The notes below the pieces were generated by a model, which saw nothing but the letters and a program-made list of their open reading frames with translations, searched no databases and was not told the origin of the DNA. 35,857 nucleotides of DNA from Pirellula sp. (GTDB lineage: Bacteria; Planctomycetota; Planctomycetia; Pirellulales; Pirellulaceae), in the NCBI GenBank assembly GCA_021300155.1, contig JAJTID010000156.1, positions 1-35,857 on the forward strand, in the 5' to 3' direction. The position numbers and the translations under genes were made by a program. Positions 33,049-35,857 of the stretch are shown here, piece after piece (the stretch's first letter is position 1; each line of letters starts with the position of its first letter).

Positions 33049-33116
33049 GCCGTCAGGCGCTAGCCCCGGTTGCCGCTGATGGCGAAGCCACTACACCGGG
33101 GCTGGCGCCCAACGGC
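33049..33116. repeat. Large imperfect inverted repeat (REP/BIME-like)
   Basis: The arms are GCCGT...GGCGC.AGCCCCGGT (33049-33070) and ACCGGGGCT.GCGCC..ACGGC (33095-33116): 9 perfect pairs, a wobble, 5 pairs, a 2-nt internal mismatch and 5 more pairs. The loop carries a small second hairpin (TGGC-GAA-GCCA, 33080-33090). High GC, symmetric arms and an intergenic position are typical of dispersed repeats in planctomycete genomes. I recall similar sequences in this group, but copy number cannot be shown from one window. Confidence 0.7.
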
Positions 33117-33146
33117 TCACTAAATTAGTACTCTTCTTTGGGAGGA

Positions 33147-33177
33147 GCGGCCGAAGGCCGCAGTGGGCATACTGCGG
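33147..33177. repeat. Two overlapping, mutually exclusive hairpins
   Basis: GCGGCC-GAA-GGCCGC (33147-33161) and CCGCAGT-GGGCAT-ACTGCGG (33158-33177) share the CCGC at 33158-33161, so only one can form at a time. Both have perfect stems. No T tract follows. Confidence 0.65.
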
Positions 33178-33218
33178 AAATCAAATGCTACTTGCACTTC
33201 ACCCAACCTTCGCTTTAC

Positions 33219-33242
33219 TCGACCCTCCCAAAGGGAGGTCGA
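33219..33242. repeat. Bulged hairpin TCGACCCTCCC/GGGAGGTCGA
   Basis: Ten base pairs with one bulged C around an AAA loop. It could act as a weak bidirectional terminator downstream of the cupredoxin gene (its stop is at 33309), although no T run is present on either strand. Confidence 0.6.
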
Positions 33243-33308
33243 GAAATATGGATGCAGCCATAAACCGTTTCAAAGTGCGCCTTGGGAGAACATGCTAGAT
33301 CGAACGAA

Positions 33309-34112
33309 CTACTTCTTGAATCGATCGATGTTGATCACAACCTTACCAAGATCATTTACGCCTTCTTTGAGCGTCATCTTGGTGGAGCCTTTGACCCATT
33401 TTTCCTTCTTGCCATTGACCGTCACTTCTTCGATCGACTTGTCTTGGTTCTCATGCCAAATCTTGAAATCCAAAGGAATGCCTGCAGGAAGTTTCTCAAT
33501 CTTGATCTTTCCATCCCCATCACTGATTCCAACGTAAGGATGATTGAAGACCATTACGTAAGCGCTCATCCAAGGATGAATATTGCACTCGACCTTGGTC
33601 GGAGCTTTTTCTTCCAACTTCGTTGGGATATCTACGCTCGACATGGCTGGAATCGTTGGATTCTTTTCTTCGTTTGCAAAGAACGCAAACTTCGCGTTGT
33701 GTGCCGTTGAGTCCGAGTTCTTAACTTCGATCGATTGACCAGCTCGTACCGCCATAACGTGCGGGATGAACTGGCATTTGAGGTTGTCAAGAATTGGCTT
33801 TGTCTTGGGAACTGCTCGAAGATCAGGGTGAATGTCTTTTTCTGCGATGGTCGTTTTTTTGGTATCGATGGTAAACACCAAGTTTGCGATCCCGTTGTTG
33901 GTTGGGTTTACCACCAACTCTTCCGAGGGAAGACCTTTTTCAGGAGATTTGCATTGAGGATCTTTCGCATTGGCATTCATGAGCTTTGCCGCGGGAGCTT
34001 TACCTTCAAGCACGACGGTCAAAGTTACATCGGCCCATTTCTGAGCTTGTGTGTCCGCTGCGATGAGGCAGGGAAGAGCCAAAGCAACACATCCAACAAA
34101 CATTTTCTTCAT
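33309..34112 (-). CDS. Exported cupredoxin-like (type 1 copper) protein
   Basis: A 267-residue protein with a signal peptide (about 1-23, TQAQ). A central cupredoxin domain carries the type 1 copper ligands: His138 (STAHNAKF), Cys176, His179 and Met182 in CNIHPWM. The CxxHxxM spacing equals that of amicyanin. Downstream (about 185-215; NHPYVGISDGDGKIKIEKLPAGI) is a carboxypeptidase-regulatory-like strand pattern, then a polar C-terminus. The N-terminal part (24-110) is of unknown function with two further Cys (54, 113). It should be a periplasmic single-electron carrier. It is the gene just upstream of the cytochrome-bearing fusion on the same strand, so it may exchange electrons with that protein. 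Confidence 0.85.
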   Translation of the reverse strand: MKKMFVGCVALALPCLIAADTQAQKWADVTLTVVLEGKAPAAKLMNANAKDPQCKSPEKGLPSEELVVNPTNNGIANLVFTIDTKKTTIAEKDIHPDLRAVPKTKPILDNLKCQFIPHVMAVRAGQSIEVKNSDSTAHNAKFAFFANEEKNPTIPAMSSVDIPTKLEEKAPTKVECNIHPWMSAYVMVFNHPYVGISDGDGKIKIEKLPAGIPLDFKIWHENQDKSIEEVTVNGKKEKWVKGSTKMTLKEGVNDLGKVVINIDRFKK

Positions 34113-34286
34113 AAGAAACTCTAGCGAGGGTGCAAAGGGGTAGGGGAAAACGCTTTTTCAACGCCTTCTAGACACTCCATTTTAACCAATGAAGCTGTTT
34201 TTTCAATCTCAACCTCTTGTGCTAGAAGTTGAAGTTCCGTTCGTTTACCATGCTGTTTTTGCCAATTTCCTGAGATCAATCACGCC

Positions 34287-34605
34287 ATGATTTCTATCGC
34301 ATGCTCGAAGTGCCTTCGAAAACTGAGAGTTTCGGTACCATCCGCCGAAAGCTCTACTTCGCAACCCTCCGTCATACAAGCAATTCCGTTGGCGAAGCCA
34401 GTACCGGCGTCCGAGGACCATTCCTTTGCCGAGTTTCCAAGTTACCACGTTCCAATGAAACGGCCGGAGGATGGTAGTTGTCATGTTGGTGGCCGTCGGT
34501 TGGTTCGTGGCTGGGCTAGCTGCCGGTGTCATATTCTTTTATCCTCCAGGGATGTTTGTTTTGGGCACGATTACGGTCGTCAAAGGCATTATGTCGAATG
34601 ACTAA
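34287..34605 (+). pseudogene. Zinc-ribbon/membrane protein gene, apparently frameshifted at about 34470
   Basis: Frame 1 starts at ATG 34287 with MISIACSKCLRKLRV, the typical start of planctomycete zinc-ribbon membrane proteins (a CxxC knuckle), and continues to about 34470 (FPSYHVPMKRPEDG). There the plausible protein switches to the +1 frame: ATG 34471 reads MVVVMLVAVGWFVAGLAAGVIFFYPPGMFVLG...VVKGIMSND and stops at 34605, an obvious membrane segment. Frame 1 itself runs on with non-hydrophobic sequence to TGA at 34601. The second CxxC expected in a zinc ribbon is not seen. Alternatively, two real overlapping small genes exist; GGAGG touches the 34471 ATG, too close for normal initiation. 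The next gene overlaps both ends (ATG at 34598). Confidence 0.55.
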
Positions 34606-35488
34606 CATTGAACGAAACGAGCTGAAGTTTCGACATAGTGAGAACCAAGGCCCTGTGCCATTGTTGGTCTATACTGCTGGCATTCAGGTTGTTGTCGCCT
34701 GGCTCTGTTTGCTCGGGGCTTATCTCTCGAACGGGGATGGCGACATTGTCCGGTTTCTCGCGATTATTGTTGGTTGCTTTACGGCCTTCGAGCTTGGGAT
34801 CGTTGTCTTCGTGACCCAGCTTATTTGGTTGCTCTCGGACGATGAAGCAGAGGCTCGCTCCATGCCATTCATCGTAGGCTATGTTTTGATCTCACAATCG
34901 TTGTTGCTGTTGCCGGTTTCTATCATCATCACTCTTTGGATGATCCCACTGATTATCGCCGTCGTGGTGTGGATCGGATGGTACTTTCAACGCTTCACCT
35001 GTTTTCGATTGGGATCAACCGAAGTTTCCATTCATCAAGGACCATTGAGCTTGATAAGCGTCCTGTTGCTACCGATGTGGGGGTTGGTATCTGGGTTATT
35101 GATCGCGGCTCCTTTCTTGATGTTTGGAATGTTTGCGGAGAAGCCCGGTCCATTCATCATTTACTGCAGCGTTGGTTTGTTTCTGGTGACCCTTGTTCCC
35201 GTAGCCGTCGCTTACTGCGTGCTGGCAAATCTACGCTCTGGCAAGATCTTCAGATGTGCGACTATCGCTGCCATTTTGTTTTTTGGAACACTTAGCTCAT
35301 CGATTGAGCTTTACTTTACGGGATGGGCGTTTTGGTCGGTCGTCTCGATGGCCACAATTGCATTCTTTGTAGCAGGGGAATGGACTGCCTTTCAATCGTA
35401 TCGAACGCGCGGAATACGAGTTCTGAGAGTTTCGCCAACCATCTCCTTAACCCATGCCCGAGCGGTCAAGTTCGAAGATGTTTACTGA
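34598..35488 (+). CDS. Polytopic membrane protein, unknown function
   Basis: A 296-residue protein with about eight hydrophobic segments (for example LLVYTAGIQVVVAWLCLLGAYL, LLLLPVSIIITLWMIPLIIAVVVWIGW, LISVLLLPMWGLVSGLLIAAPFLMFG). No transporter or enzyme motif is recognised. The ATG at 34598 overlaps the TGA of the frame ending 34601 (ATGA) and the TAA at 34605 of the +1 frame, so it is probably translationally coupled to the zinc-ribbon/membrane gene. A longer reading from 34526 exists but its start region belongs to the other gene. The two may form a membrane pair. Confidence 0.7.
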   Translation: MTNIERNELKFRHSENQGPVPLLVYTAGIQVVVAWLCLLGAYLSNGDGDIVRFLAIIVGCFTAFELGIVVFVTQLIWLLSDDEAEARSMPFIVGYVLISQSLLLLPVSIIITLWMIPLIIAVVVWIGWYFQRFTCFRLGSTEVSIHQGPLSLISVLLLPMWGLVSGLLIAAPFLMFGMFAEKPGPFIIYCSVGLFLVTLVPVAVAYCVLANLRSGKIFRCATIAAILFFGTLSSSIELYFTGWAFWSVVSMATIAFFVAGEWTAFQSYRTRGIRVLRVSPTISLTHARAVKFEDVY

Positions 35489-35619
35489 TGGCAGCAGAAG
35501 CCTTCCCTATCTAGACGCGTAGCGTTATCGCCTCTGTGCATGGCAGCGGATCCCTCAAGGACTTTTCGTAACCTAGTTTTGTTCTTGCTTATACTCGTTT
35601 CCTTTCTGGCTTATCGTTA

Positions 35620-35650
35620 GATTAGTGTTTGATTAGCGACGATTAGTGTT
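35620..35650 (+). repeat. Triple GATTAG direct repeat before the GxxExxY gene
   Basis: Three near-identical head-to-tail units: GATTAGTGTTT (35620), GATTAGCGAC (35631), GATTAGTGTT (35641). The last copy ends 28 nt before the ATG at 35679. Direct repeats of this size can be regulator sites or an intergenic repeat associated with this gene family. Confidence 0.75.
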
Positions 35651-35678
35651 CAAAGACCACTGTCTGGGAGAACTTAGG

Positions 35679-35857
35679 ATGCTAAAGCAACAGGGCTATG
35701 ATCTGATGGGAGCTGCGTTCGAGGTTTACAACGAACTTGGATATGGAATGGCCGAAGAGGTTTACCAGCAGAGCCTTGAAATCGAACTTCAGTTGCGAAG
35801 TATTCCTTTTCTGTCGAAAGCTGAGTTGGACCTATTCTATAAGGCCAGAATACTAAC
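35679..35857 (+). CDS. GxxExxY family protein, N-terminal part (cut by window edge)
   Basis: The 59 visible codons begin MLKQQGYDLMGAAFEVYNELGYGMAEEVYQQSL and contain the family motif GxxEEVYQ near residues 23-29, then an EIELQLRSIPF strand. GxxExxY proteins (TIGR04256) are about 125 residues with a PD-(D/E)xK-like nuclease fold and unknown function. GGGAG (35667-35671) gives a reasonable RBS. The gene leaves the window at 35857, so the catalytic core cannot be checked. Confidence 0.8.
   Translation, partial: MLKQQGYDLMGAAFEVYNELGYGMAEEVYQQSLEIELQLRSIPFLSKAELDLFYKARIL

Larger units (their letters stand above)
32935..33308 (+). other. 374-bp intergenic region made mostly of hairpin-forming elements
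   Basis: No gene is seen. The region holds at least three separate inverted repeats (see the following entries) and otherwise AT-moderate sequence. It lies between the cupredoxin and the fusion gene on the minus strand. Confidence 0.6.

Noticed and set aside
32935-33308. Insertion sequence or MITE in the hairpin-rich gap
   Set aside because: No transposase, no clear terminal repeats with target duplication; a REP-like repeat fits better.
35620-35650. CRISPR or phage attachment site
   Set aside because: The units are 10-11 bp with no spacers, and no integrase or tRNA is near.

Overview
The window looks like chromosomal DNA of a planctomycete, most likely in or near the Pirellulaceae. The basis is the gene content: a DUF1559 pseudopilin-like protein, a very large DUF1080 + beta-propeller + cytochrome c fusion of the kind typical of the PVC group, an alpha-alpha toroid repeat protein, many secreted or coiled-coil proteins of lineage-restricted type, an aspartate kinase with four ACT domains, and intergenic hairpin elements between genes. 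Base composition is near even by eye. There is no sign of a phage, plasmid, insertion sequence, CRISPR array, rRNA or tRNA. The species cannot be named from the sequence.

Layout. 1-1340: a truncated secreted-protein gene (-), a RidA-like protein and a small tyrosine-rich secreted protein, closed by a strong terminator. 1371-4357: a short-chain dehydrogenase, a Tat-exported TIM-barrel sugar isomerase/epimerase-like protein, and a DUF1559 protein. 4808-8326: an S41 C-terminal processing protease, a probable lipoprotein and an alpha-alpha toroid protein. 8467-13657 (-): sdhC-sdhA-sdhB (a Bacillus-type succinate dehydrogenase) followed by a transglutaminase-fold protein. 14110-17422: three membrane-anchored proteins, two of them long coiled coils, the third a 56-residue single-span protein. 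17613-20566: aspartate kinase, a Dabb protein and TrpC, an amino-acid biosynthesis group. 20719-22895 (-): a universal stress protein, a doubtful small ORF and an HGSNAT-like membrane acyltransferase. 23036-23384: the wreck of an AraC regulator. 23501-26397: aminopeptidase P and RtcB. 26457-27329 (-): a two-span membrane protein and a DinB-fold protein. 27525-28496: an ABC ATPase with no permease beside it. 28534-34112 (-): a cupredoxin, the 1137-residue DUF1080/propeller/cytochrome fusion and a GT10 (fucosyltransferase-type) glycosyltransferase. 34287-35488: a zinc-ribbon/membrane gene that appears frameshifted, overlapping a polytopic membrane protein. 35679-end: the start of a GxxExxY-family gene behind a triple GATTAG repeat.

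How the parts may work together. The sdh block is a complete respiratory Complex II. The cupredoxin and the cytochrome-bearing fusion lie next to each other on one strand and could form a periplasmic sugar-oxidation and electron-transfer pair; this is inference. The SDR and TIM-barrel pair suggests polyol or keto-sugar conversion, also inference. Aspartate kinase, Dabb and TrpC are close and co-directional, and may be co-transcribed.

The most unusual points are the duplicated ACT pair in aspartate kinase, the fusion/cupredoxin neighbourhood, the apparent frameshift at about 34470 inside an overlapping gene pair, a 16-bp tandem duplication that doubles the -10 region in front of the orphan ABC ATPase, and an intergenic stretch (33049-33242) made of consecutive hairpins, two of which compete. 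I found no convincing new defence or mobile system in this window.
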